A stretch of DNA of 13,458 nucleotides from CAZTZY01 sp964617765. Lineage in GTDB: Bacteria; Pseudomonadota; Gammaproteobacteria; Pseudomonadales; DT-91. Under the pieces are notes generated by a model. The model saw only the letters and a program-made list of their open reading frames with translations, made no database searches and had not been told where the DNA came from. The stretch lies in NCBI GenBank assembly GCA_964617765.1, contig CAZTZY010000080.1:1-13458 (forward strand). Direction: 5' to 3'. Shown here one piece after another: positions 7,363-13,458 of this stretch (position 1 is the first letter of the stretch; every line of letters begins with the position of its first letter). The translations under genes were made by a program, and so were the position numbers.

Positions 7363-7824
7363 TTATTTAGACATTGAACTGGATAGGAACTTGCCAATTA
7401 ATTCTTCGAGCACCAGTGAAGATTGCGTATCACTAATTGAACCGCCATCAGACAATACTTCTTCCTCAACACCGAGCGTCAGGGAAATATATTTTTCCCC
7501 GAGTACACCTGCCGTTTGAATCGCTGCAATGGTATCGATAGCAATATAATTAATATCATGATCAATCAACATTTCAACCCTGGCTTTATACGAGTTTTTA
7601 TCAATGGAAATGGTATGCACACGACCTACCGTCACACCTGCTATCGTCACCTTGGCGCGGGGTGACAACCCTGATGCATTGGAAAAATCTGCATAAATCT
7701 TGTATTGCGCCTTGCTGTCATATTTCATACTGACACCGCTCACCTGAATTGCCAGAAACAGGAAAGCTGCTATTCCAACCACCACAAAAAATCCAACTGC
7801 CACTTCTAATGTATTGATACGCAT
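7363..7824 (-). CDS. mlaD: MlaD, MCE-domain periplasmic lipid-transport subunit
   Basis: A 153-residue inner-membrane-anchored MCE protein. One N-terminal membrane segment (residues about 8-27) is followed by a periplasmic MCE domain at about 38-118 (YKIYADFSNASGLSPRAKVT, then IAGVTVGRV, then AGVLGEKYISL). A C-terminal helix (SSLVLEELIGKFL, 135-147) aligns with the end of the folded part of E. coli MlaD. MlaD forms a hexameric ring on the MlaFEB transporter and conducts phospholipid. The protein is about 30 residues shorter than E. coli MlaD and lacks only the unstructured tail. GGAG lies upstream of ATG 7824, and only 3 bases separate it from the mlaE stop codon. Confidence 0.93.
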   Translation of the reverse strand: MRINTLEVAVGFFVVVGIAAFLFLAIQVSGVSMKYDSKAQYKIYADFSNASGLSPRAKVTIAGVTVGRVHTISIDKNSYKARVEMLIDHDINYIAIDTIAAIQTAGVLGEKYISLTLGVEEEVLSDGGSISDTQSSLVLEELIGKFLSSSMSK

Positions 7825-7827
7825 TTG

Positions 7828-8607
7828 TTAAACTCCAAACATAACCAAAGTCAAAATAAAATCGAGGCCCAAAATAGCCAACGATGAATAAACTACTGTT
7901 CTAGTCGTAGCCACACTGATCCCTTCAGAAGTAGGCAAACAATCATAACCCTGGAATACCGCGATCCATGTCACGGCGAAACCAAATACCAGGGATTTAT
8001 AGATACCATTGATAACATCTTCCTTGAATTCAACCACACTTTGCATATTCATCCAGAAGGAACCTGCATCGACTGAAAACCAGTTCACGCTAATCACCAA
8101 CGCACCCATGATGGCCACGCTATTGAAAATCTGTGCCAGCATAGGCATGGAAATAACACCCGCCAATAACCGCGGCCTGACAATACGCAATAATGGATCG
8201 ACGCCAATCATTTCCATTGCCGACAATTGCTCTGTAGCTTTCATTAAACCAATTTCAGCAGTAATTGCTGCACCCGCTCTTCCGGCAAATAACAAGGCTG
8301 AAACTACTGGTCCTAATTCCCTGATTAAAGACAATGACACCAACTGCCCCAGCGCCTCATCCGCACCAAATCTAACGAGTACGGTATAACCTTGCAGCGC
8401 TAATACCATGCCAATAAACACACCGGAGACAATAATAATCACCAGCGAGTAAAAACCGATAAAATAAAGTTGCCTCACCAATAAACGGCTTTCTGTCCTG
8501 AATTCAGGCATCTGGCTTAACGATTGCCACAAGAAAATGGCCGCTCTACCAAAAATAGAAAGCATCAACAGGGTTTTATGCCCCACTTGCTGAAAATAGT
8601 TCAACAT
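7828..8607 (-). CDS. mlaE: MlaE, ABC lipid transporter permease
   Basis: The 259-residue permease of the Mla phospholipid transporter, close to the 260 of E. coli. It has several membrane helices (about 50-73, 91-108, 147-175, 200-220, 235-257). Its cytoplasmic coupling region carries the family motif GRAGAAITAEIGLMK (109-123) and EQLSAMEMIGVDP (126-138). It dimerises in the inner membrane, binding MlaF below and the MlaD ring above. The start codon directly abuts the mlaF stop (TAA then ATG), with an AGGGTGA ribosome site inside the end of mlaF. This indicates translational coupling. Confidence 0.95.
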   Translation of the reverse strand: MLNYFQQVGHKTLLMLSIFGRAAIFLWQSLSQMPEFRTESRLLVRQLYFIGFYSLVIIIVSGVFIGMVLALQGYTVLVRFGADEALGQLVSLSLIRELGPVVSALLFAGRAGAAITAEIGLMKATEQLSAMEMIGVDPLLRIVRPRLLAGVISMPMLAQIFNSVAIMGALVISVNWFSVDAGSFWMNMQSVVEFKEDVINGIYKSLVFGFAVTWIAVFQGYDCLPTSEGISVATTRTVVYSSLAILGLDFILTLVMFGV

Positions 8608-9420
8608 TTAAACTTCACCCTGCAAAAAATCGATGGCGATATCACTGGCCGGGTAGTGGAAAGGCACAGGACCATCAGCCAAACCACCGATAAACTGTCG
8701 TATCAATTCATCATCGCTATTAAGCACTTCTTCTGGCGTACCCTCGCCAATAACTACACCGTTGGCAATAATATAAATATAATCCGCTATGCTCGCTGTT
8801 TCAGGCACATCATGGGAAACCACAATACTGGTTAAACCCATGGAATCATTCAGGTTACGAATCAGTTGTTTCAATGTCCCCATATAAATAGGATCCTGGC
8901 CAGAGAATGGCTCATCGTACATTAATAACCCCGGATCTAACACAATAGTTCTGGCTAATGCGGCACGCCGCTCCATTCCGCCCGATAACTCACTGGGCAT
9001 TAAATCGCGCGCACCGCGCAAACCGACTGCCTGCAACTTCATCAACACCAGATCGCGAATCATGGATTCTGGTAAATTCGTATGTACACGCAATGGAAAA
9101 GCCACATTTTCATACACCGTTAAATCCGTAAACAATGCGCCGCTTTGAAACAGCATACCCATTTTACGCCGCTCGGCCATGAGTTGTTTTCTATTGATGG
9201 TGGAAATATTCACTCCATCAACCGTAATTTTGCCACTTTCCGGCTTTAATTGACCACCAATCAAACTGAGCAAGGTTGTTTTTCCACAACCACTAGGCCC
9301 CATGATCGCCGTCACTTTGCCGCGCTCTATGGTGATATTCAAGCCTTTGTAAATAGCGCGATCACCGCGCTTGAAGTGCAGGTCTTCGATTTGAATGTAA
9401 TTGTTACTGTCTGGTTTCAT
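8608..9420 (-). CDS. mlaF: MlaF, ABC lipid transporter ATPase
   Basis: The 270-residue ATPase of the Mla transporter. From M1 at 9420: Walker A GPSGCGKT at 41-48, Q-loop in MLFQSGALF (Q92), ABC signature LSGGM at 145-149 followed by ERRAALAR, Walker B LLMYDEP at 165-171, and H-loop histidine H203 in VVSHDVPE. The C-terminus contains the MlaF-specific GGLADGPVPFHYPASD, the extension that contacts MlaB or the partner MlaF. The frame is open back to a TTG at 9438. I prefer ATG 9420 because it gives 270 residues, almost the E. coli length (269), and places the first strand correctly. It is the first of four genes (F, E, D, B). The gene upstream ends 49 bases before this start and may share its transcript. 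Confidence 0.95.
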   Translation of the reverse strand: MKPDSNNYIQIEDLHFKRGDRAIYKGLNITIERGKVTAIMGPSGCGKTTLLSLIGGQLKPESGKITVDGVNISTINRKQLMAERRKMGMLFQSGALFTDLTVYENVAFPLRVHTNLPESMIRDLVLMKLQAVGLRGARDLMPSELSGGMERRAALARTIVLDPGLLMYDEPFSGQDPIYMGTLKQLIRNLNDSMGLTSIVVSHDVPETASIADYIYIIANGVVIGEGTPEEVLNSDDELIRQFIGGLADGPVPFHYPASDIAIDFLQGEV

Positions 9421-9468
9421 CACTTCACTCAATGTCAAAAAATTCTGTCCGACAGGATATCACGCCTG

Positions 9469-10629
9469 TTACAAAAAGGAGTTGGCCGTCGTTAATCCCA
9501 ACGCATCCCACTGCCCTGTTATCACTGTCTGGTACATCGCATAACCCTGTGCACCCGTTTGCAAGTCGGTCACCTTGATGATGCAATCACGAATCTGGTG
9601 CAGGCGTTTCAATGTTGCCTGATCAGCACAATCATAAAACTCGCCTTCTGTATGCAAAGGCCCGCGCCATTGCCCATGATGCTTGCCATCAAGGCCAAAA
9701 TACAAGGCCGCACCCAAATGAAAGCCGGTATTGCCCACCACTTCAACCAACACTGTTTTGGCTGATCCGTCTGCCAGGGTAAATTGGAGTTTACCACCTT
9801 TTAGCCTACGGGTTTTATCATCATACTGTAAATCCGGCGTTAAGGCCTTGATCAGCTCTTTACTGCCATCGGGATGTTCAATCGCTCCAAAAAACGTGGA
9901 ATCCAGCCCGGGAATATTCAGCGCCATATAAAAATGATGAATGCCATATTGCCCGCCATCGGGAAGCTGGAAACGCATCGGACTCCACAAAAAATTCATG
10001 GGTAATTGCGTGACATCAATGCCCGGCATAATATCGACGGGCGTTTCACCTACCCCGTAACGCAATCCCCAGGAATGATCACGCACGGCAAAAAAGTCTT
10101 CCGGCGTGACTTCATAGCGTTCATCTTCCACCTGGATCCAGCCTGTAGCCGTACCTGCCTGATGGTAACGCACCAGGTCATTATCAGTACGATAACCGCC
10201 AAACTGCCGGCGGAATTCATGATTCTCCAGAAATGGCGGCAGCAAAGTGCCATCAAAGGTAACATCAAAACTGATGGGCTGATGTTCGTTAGCGTCCAGA
10301 CGGAAACGAATTTTTTTGAAAGACTCCACCACCTGATAATGAATAGGGCCAACCGACGTGGTATCCGGTGTTGGCATTAATTGTCGGCTGGAGCGAACCG
10401 TCCATTGCTGTGTGCCGCGGCTTATACCTGCCGCCGCATCCATCACATTACGGTTAATGTATTTGCCGATGCCAAAGCCAATGCTGATATCGCCATTTTT
10501 ACTGCAAACCGATGCCCAGACTTTTTCAGTCCATGAGCGATCGGCTTGCTGTACAGAAGCAAAGGTCTCGGCAATCTGGTGATTAAAACCCTCATCAGCG
10601 GCAATCAGTTCCGCATCAATGCGTGACAT
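9469..10629 (-). CDS. DUF7064/DUF7065-like (CrtC/AttH-type) protein
   Basis: A soluble protein of 386 residues, rich in predicted beta strands and without a signal peptide. The pattern SWTEKVWASVCSKNGDISI (32-50), the motif RDHSWGLR (183-190) and FLWSPMRFQLPDGGQYGIH (213-231) fit, from memory, the DUF7065/DUF7064 proteins. These resemble carotenoid hydratase CrtC and AttH, which have double lipocalin-like folds that bind hydrophobic molecules. I know no defined reaction for this subgroup. The frame extends 38 codons upstream to a TTG at 10743. ATG 10629 is preferred because GGAG lies 8 bases before it, while the TTG has no ribosome site. The gene ends 48 bases before the mlaF ATG on the same strand, so co-transcription with mla is plausible. 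It is divergent from the peroxidase gene. The family call is moderate. Confidence 0.65.
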   Translation of the reverse strand: MSRIDAELIAADEGFNHQIAETFASVQQADRSWTEKVWASVCSKNGDISIGFGIGKYINRNVMDAAAGISRGTQQWTVRSSRQLMPTPDTTSVGPIHYQVVESFKKIRFRLDANEHQPISFDVTFDGTLLPPFLENHEFRRQFGGYRTDNDLVRYHQAGTATGWIQVEDERYEVTPEDFFAVRDHSWGLRYGVGETPVDIMPGIDVTQLPMNFLWSPMRFQLPDGGQYGIHHFYMALNIPGLDSTFFGAIEHPDGSKELIKALTPDLQYDDKTRRLKGGKLQFTLADGSAKTVLVEVVGNTGFHLGAALYFGLDGKHHGQWRGPLHTEGEFYDCADQATLKRLHQIRDCIIKVTDLQTGAQGYAMYQTVITGQWDALGLTTANSFL

Positions 10630-10754
10630 TGTCTTATCTCCGGGTAAATGATTATTATTGTCATCCAAATGGATGTAGGTAGTCACATCCAGTTGTTCCA
10701 TCATAGCGTACAATTGGGGAAAATCGACCTGCATCGGAATCAAAGGAGCACAGC

Positions 10755-11234
10755 ATGACCAAAACTGTTTACACTTTTAAAGCAACCGATATTAAGGGCG
10801 TTGAACACGCCTTGAAAGAATATAAGGGCAAGGTAATCCTGATTGTGAACACCGCCAGCAAATGCGGCTACACGCCACAATTCAAAGGGCTCGAAAAACT
10901 CCACAAGGATTTACACGACAAGGGTTTGGTGATACTCGGGTTTCCCTGCAACCAGTTTGCACAAGACCCTGGCAGCAACGAAGATATTCAGGAGTTCTGC
11001 CAGCTAAATTACGGCGTTAGCTTCCCGATGTTTGCCAAGGTGGATGTGAACGGCGATGACGCCCATCCCCTGTTCAAGCATTTGAAATCAGAAGCCTCGG
11101 GTTTTCTTGGCAGTGAAATCATCAAATGGAACTTCACAAAGTTCCTGGTGGATAAAAATGGCCATGTTGTGAAACGTTATGCACCGATAGATACGCCCAA
11201 CAAAATCAGAAAGGATATTGAGAAGCTGCTGTAA
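10755..11234 (+). CDS. Glutathione peroxidase (Cys type)
   Basis: A 159-residue thiol peroxidase of the glutathione peroxidase family, reducing H2O2 or lipid hydroperoxides with thioredoxin or glutathione. The peroxidatic Cys is C37 in NTASKCGYT. A second Cys is in FPCNQF (C65), and C82 in EFCQLNYGV is the usual resolving-Cys position of thioredoxin-dependent members. The active-site Trp and Asn are in KWNFTKFLV (W125, N126). The loop carrying the catalytic Gln (FAQDPGSN, Q70) appears one residue shorter than the common FGGQEPG form. There is no signal peptide, so it is cytoplasmic. An excellent ribosome site (AAGGAG) lies 6 bases before the ATG. It has its own transcription unit, ending at a strong terminator. 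Confidence 0.95.
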   Translation: MTKTVYTFKATDIKGVEHALKEYKGKVILIVNTASKCGYTPQFKGLEKLHKDLHDKGLVILGFPCNQFAQDPGSNEDIQEFCQLNYGVSFPMFAKVDVNGDDAHPLFKHLKSEASGFLGSEIIKWNFTKFLVDKNGHVVKRYAPIDTPNKIRKDIEKLL

Positions 11235-11269
11235 TTTTTCTTACTTAATTTGCTGACATAGAAGAAAAT

Positions 11270-11293
11270 AAAAGCCCTGAAACCAGGGCTTTT
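11270..11293. terminator. Bidirectional rho-independent terminator
   Basis: AAAAGCCCTG, a 4-base loop (AAAC) and CAGGGCTTTT make a perfect 10-bp stem, with T-rich runs on either strand after the stem. It lies between the convergent glutathione peroxidase gene (plus) and lipoprotein gene (minus), and should end transcripts from both sides. Confidence 0.92.
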
Positions 11294-11302
11294 TAATAGC
11301 GC

Positions 11303-12136
11303 TTATGGACATACCTCATTGGATTTTCCAGGCGAGCCCTTGTCTGATAAATTGCCATTGATAAACACCGTACCCGAACACCAGCGGGCATCAGCCGCAC
11401 CTTCAGGCAATAGCGCATCTGCACTCATTTGCGTAGAACAACCTTCACCCACTTGCTCACCGCCAAATATTACCTGCGACACCAGAACACCTGTACTGTC
11501 TAACAAGGTAATTGAATCACCGGTATTGGAAAGCGAAAGTCCTGAGCCATAAACATAGGATGATTGATGCCCGATTGGCAAACCATTGACTGCATTGGCA
11601 GCCCGGCTCATCACGATATGTGACTCTGCCGGTATCACCACAGCATTGCCAATCACATGCGAACCTACATCATCCTGTAAAATCCAGCCACGGATATCAA
11701 TCGCCACTTTGGTTGTATTATACAATTCAATCCATTCCCCATTGGCATCTGTAATAGCCTGCGGATTAGCCAGAAACTCGGTAATAATCACACTGCCGGC
11801 CATATTGCCTTCATAGCCATGCAATGCATTCAAGCAATTTCCATCTGCAGAATCGGCAAGACCATCGCCGTCATTATCTAGCCCATCGTTACACACTGAA
11901 GCGCCATATCCCAATTCCGTTATTGCGATCCTTGCCGCACAATCCGGATCTGCTGCATCCACCCAGCCATCCTTGTCGTTATCAACGTCATCACGACATT
12001 CAACATCAATACCGCTTTCATCCAGCGTGCCACTGATATCGTATTCGATACAGGCTAACAGCTGTGTGCTAATAAAAAGAATACCGAATGATTTCAAGAG
12101 AACAGAAAAAAAGAAGTGCGGATTGAATCCTTTCAT
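11303..12136 (-). CDS. Lipoprotein with Asp-rich Ca-binding-like loops and lamin-tail domain
   Basis: A 277-residue secreted lipoprotein. The signal peptide ends in the lipobox LLAC, with lipidated Cys C29. Two Cys-bounded acidic loops follow: C47-RDDVDNDKDGWVDAADPD-C66 and C82-NDGLDNDGDGLADSADGN-C101. They are alike in spacing and resemble thrombospondin-type-3 or EF-hand-like calcium sites. Residues about 115-225 form a lamin-tail (LTD) beta-sandwich (VIITEFLANPQAITD, GEWIELYNTT, IDIRGWILQD, LSLSNTGDSITLLD). A Cys-containing tail has C233, C253 and C276, and RWCSG with KGSPGKSN is typical of LTD ends. It is probably on the cell surface or periplasmic side of an outer-membrane leaflet. Bacterial LTD proteins are often linked to extracellular enzymes or adhesion, but I assign no precise role. 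AAGGA precedes ATG 12136. Confidence 0.85.
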   Translation of the reverse strand: MKGFNPHFFFSVLLKSFGILFISTQLLACIEYDISGTLDESGIDVECRDDVDNDKDGWVDAADPDCAARIAITELGYGASVCNDGLDNDGDGLADSADGNCLNALHGYEGNMAGSVIITEFLANPQAITDANGEWIELYNTTKVAIDIRGWILQDDVGSHVIGNAVVIPAESHIVMSRAANAVNGLPIGHQSSYVYGSGLSLSNTGDSITLLDSTGVLVSQVIFGGEQVGEGCSTQMSADALLPEGAADARWCSGTVFINGNLSDKGSPGKSNEVCP

Positions 12137-12210
12137 GCTTTATCCTTCCGTGGATGAGGTGAGAGTGACTACCGGGAAATACTCGCTATCAGTTGTTTGT
12201 TAATAACAGG

Positions 12211-12239
12211 ATTGTATGGAACTAATCAAAGGATAACAA
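12211..12239 (-). promoter_or_regulatory. Sigma70-type promoter for LTD lipoprotein gene
   Basis: Read on the minus strand, TTGTTA (12239-12234), a 17-base spacer and TACAAT (12216-12211) form a good promoter. Transcription would start near 12204, giving a leader of about 68 bases before ATG 12136. The rest of the 12137-12454 gap, from about 12250 to 12454, is very AT-rich. I see no gene, clear terminator or repeat in it, and it may be residue of earlier Rhs cassette material. Confidence 0.5.
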
Positions 12240-12454
12240 CCCTGCAAATGCACTAAACATCACAGATAAAAAAATCTAATTTTTTAATTGATACAATTCA
12301 CTTTATTTAATTGTTTAGGGTAAAAATTTATAATTAAAATTGAAAATGAATTAATTATCTAGTCATTCCAAGCAATAAAAAATCTAACACTAATATTATT
12401 TTACAATTAGGTCTTAATCTTAGAAAAAATGAATATCAGAAGGCTTCTAGCTAC

Positions 12455-12883
12455 TTAATCACAATTGAATCGCTTCAATAAAGAAGTATATATAAAATCC
12501 GATGCCCTCCCTTGAGAAACTTTTATCCGTTCAATTTTGTTAATTTGATCATATTCAGTCCAAAGTATGTCATATATATCTTTTGTCACCATTTTTTCGG
12601 GAAGGCAAATGTGACTTTTTGAATTTGTACTAATTGATGGTGACTTCAAAACATCGACTACACCTAAAATATAAGACTGGCAATCGAAATATGGAACAAT
12701 ACCGTTTGCTGTCTGTCCTGTGACATCACAAGTCTCAAACAGGAAATCCAGGCTAATATAATTAGACCCAACATTAAATTCGCAACAATTAGTTTCAGAG
12801 ATAGAATCAGGACTCATGAAGGTAATACAAAGAAAAAATATCATGCTAACTAAAAAATTATATTTAAAATTTAAAAATCTCAT
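12455..12883 (-). CDS. Rap1a/Tai-like periplasmic immunity protein (predicted)
   Basis: A 142-residue exported protein. Residues 1-29 look like a signal peptide with a hydrophobic core at 10-23 (FLVSMIFFLCITFM). The mature part has the layout of Rap1a/Tai4 immunity proteins, which protect against secreted peptidoglycan amidases. An early helix ends in Cys (FLFETC, C52). YFDCQSYILGVVDVL follows (65-79, C68), then HICLPEKMVTKDIYDIL (91-107, C93), and a last helix with A-x-DFIYTSLLKRFNC (127-141, C141). These four Cys fit the family's disulfides. It begins 18 bases after the rhs stop on the same strand, with a weak GAGA ribosome site before ATG 12883, the usual toxin-then-immunity order. Base composition is far more AT-rich than the left part of the window, suggesting horizontal acquisition. 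The family call rests on pattern memory only. Confidence 0.65.
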   Translation of the reverse strand: MRFLNFKYNFLVSMIFFLCITFMSPDSISETNCCEFNVGSNYISLDFLFETCDVTGQTANGIVPYFDCQSYILGVVDVLKSPSISTNSKSHICLPEKMVTKDIYDILWTEYDQINKIERIKVSQGRASDFIYTSLLKRFNCD

Positions 12884-12901
12884 ATTTTTCTCATAATTAT
12901 T

Positions 12902-13458
12902 TTATTTATTTGGGATGCATAAACCGTAATAGTCAACATTTTCATTTTTAATTCTTTTATCCCAATATGGATTTTTAGTCACTGATGCCGGTCCTGTAGA
13001 AGTCTGGCTACCATGAAAACTAGACATCTTTTCACCTGATGTACTACTTACTAGAACTACATGTTTAACACCCTCTGTAAATAAAGCAACATTTGCCCCA
13101 TTTGCATTTTCGAGTTTATCCATTGGTGCATTTCCAGCTTTAATCTGAGAAGTATTGTATGCTTGAGAAAACGTTCCGGGCAAAGCTCCATTTATTGATT
13201 TCTCAACAAATTGATTACAAACCATATCTTTATATTTTATATTCTGAGCCTCAATTTCCTTCGCCTTATCAAGAATTTTCTTCATTTCTTCATCTGTGGC
13301 TCGATGCGACCCGACTGGGCATAAACCTGATGGATCAATAAAAATAACCGGATTCCCGCCCACATACCCATAAGTATTAATCCCGCCACCCAATCCAATC
13401 GGGTCACTCTGCACATACCTACCTAAACTTGGATCATAATCCCGATAGTAATTGTATG
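12902..13458 (-). CDS. Rhs protein C-terminal end with predicted NlpC/P60-like amidase toxin tip (partial)
   Basis: The 3' end of an rhs gene; the frame is open through the right window edge, so the 5' part is missing. The end of the Rhs core is plain: YNYYRDYDPSLGRYVQSDP, then IGLGGGINTYGYVGGNP, then the DPSGL boundary. What follows is a unique tip of about 139 residues. Counting from the V/GTG at 13414, YKDMVCNQFVEKSI carries a candidate nucleophile C66. NVALFTEGVKHVVLVSS gives H118, and SSFHGSQ gives H134. Cys, then His on a strand, then a third polar residue about 16 later matches the NlpC/P60 papain-like peptidase arrangement. Such toxins cut peptidoglycan peptides in target cells. The core is normal in composition, and the tip becomes AT-rich, as in swapped Rhs tips. 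The neighbouring exported immunity-like protein supports a periplasmic target. Rhs identity is certain; the toxin fold is moderately supported. Confidence 0.85.
   Translation of the reverse strand, partial: YNYYRDYDPSLGRYVQSDPIGLGGGINTYGYVGGNPVIFIDPSGLCPVGSHRATDEEMKKILDKAKEIEAQNIKYKDMVCNQFVEKSINGALPGTFSQAYNTSQIKAGNAPMDKLENANGANVALFTEGVKHVVLVSSTSGEKMSSFHGSQTSTGPASVTKNPYWDKRIKNENVDYYGLCIPNK

Noticed and set aside
9421..9438. Upstream TTG start for mlaF (276 residues)
   Set aside because: ATG 9420 gives nearly the E. coli length and TTG 9438 has no ribosome site; kept only as an alternative.
10693..10714. TTGTTC and TACAAT as a promoter for glutathione peroxidase
   Set aside because: The spacer is only 10 bases, too short for a sigma70 promoter.
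10630..10743. 38-residue N-terminal extension of the DUF7065-like protein
   Set aside because: It needs a TTG start without a ribosome site, whereas ATG 10629 has GGAG at a good distance.
12436..12450. AGAAGGCTTCT palindrome as terminator after the immunity gene
   Set aside because: Stem of 5 bp with a one-base loop and no adjacent T-tract; not credible.

Overview
The window looks like chromosomal DNA of a gammaproteobacterium. The evidence is an Mla lipid-transport operon, a DUF1631 protein, a VC2487-type glycosyltransferase paired with a PAP2 phosphatase, and an Rhs locus. Base composition is moderate except for a very AT-rich right end. I cannot fix the genus.

Layout, left to right. (1) 1-192 is non-coding and holds a small palindrome. 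(2) 193-2598 (minus) is a large DUF1631 protein with an acidic SEDD minisatellite. (3) 2599-3107 is intergenic. It holds a doubtful small ORF, a 146-bp element with 11-bp perfect terminal inverted repeats (possible MITE or IS remnant), and a good sigma70 promoter. (4) 3108-4862 (plus) is a single-polypeptide fusion of acetate kinase and a PduL-type phosphotransacylase. (5) 4863-5220 carries two tandem copies of a roughly 90-bp dispersed-type repeat and then a near-consensus Pho box. (6) 5221-6795 (plus) is a two-gene operon, PAP2 phosphatase and MJ1255/VC2487-family glycosyltransferase, apparently under PhoB control. (7) 7018-9420 (minus) is an Mla operon in the order F-E-D-B with no mlaC. (8) 9469-10629 (minus), just upstream of mlaF, is a DUF7064/7065-like (CrtC/AttH-type) protein. 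(9) 10755-11234 (plus) is glutathione peroxidase. It shares a bidirectional terminator with (10) 11303-12136 (minus), a lipoprotein with two Ca-binding-like Asp loops and a lamin-tail domain. (11) 12455-13458 (minus) is the AT-rich 3' end of an rhs gene with a predicted NlpC/P60-like cysteine amidase toxin tip, followed after 18 bp by an exported Rap1a/Tai-like immunity protein.

How the genes fit together. AckA-PduL would carry out both steps between acetyl-CoA (or propionyl-CoA) and acetate (or propionate) on one chain. The PAP2/glycosyltransferase pair with a Pho box fits phosphate-sparing remodelling of membrane lipids or envelope glycans. The Mla genes, and possibly the DUF7065-like gene, concern envelope lipid handling. 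The Rhs tip and its exported immunity partner form an antibacterial toxin-immunity module acting on peptidoglycan in the periplasm. The best candidates for something new are the Rhs amidase/Tai-like pair, the AckA-PduL fusion, the PhoB-linked PAP2-GT operon and the MlaC-less mla operon.
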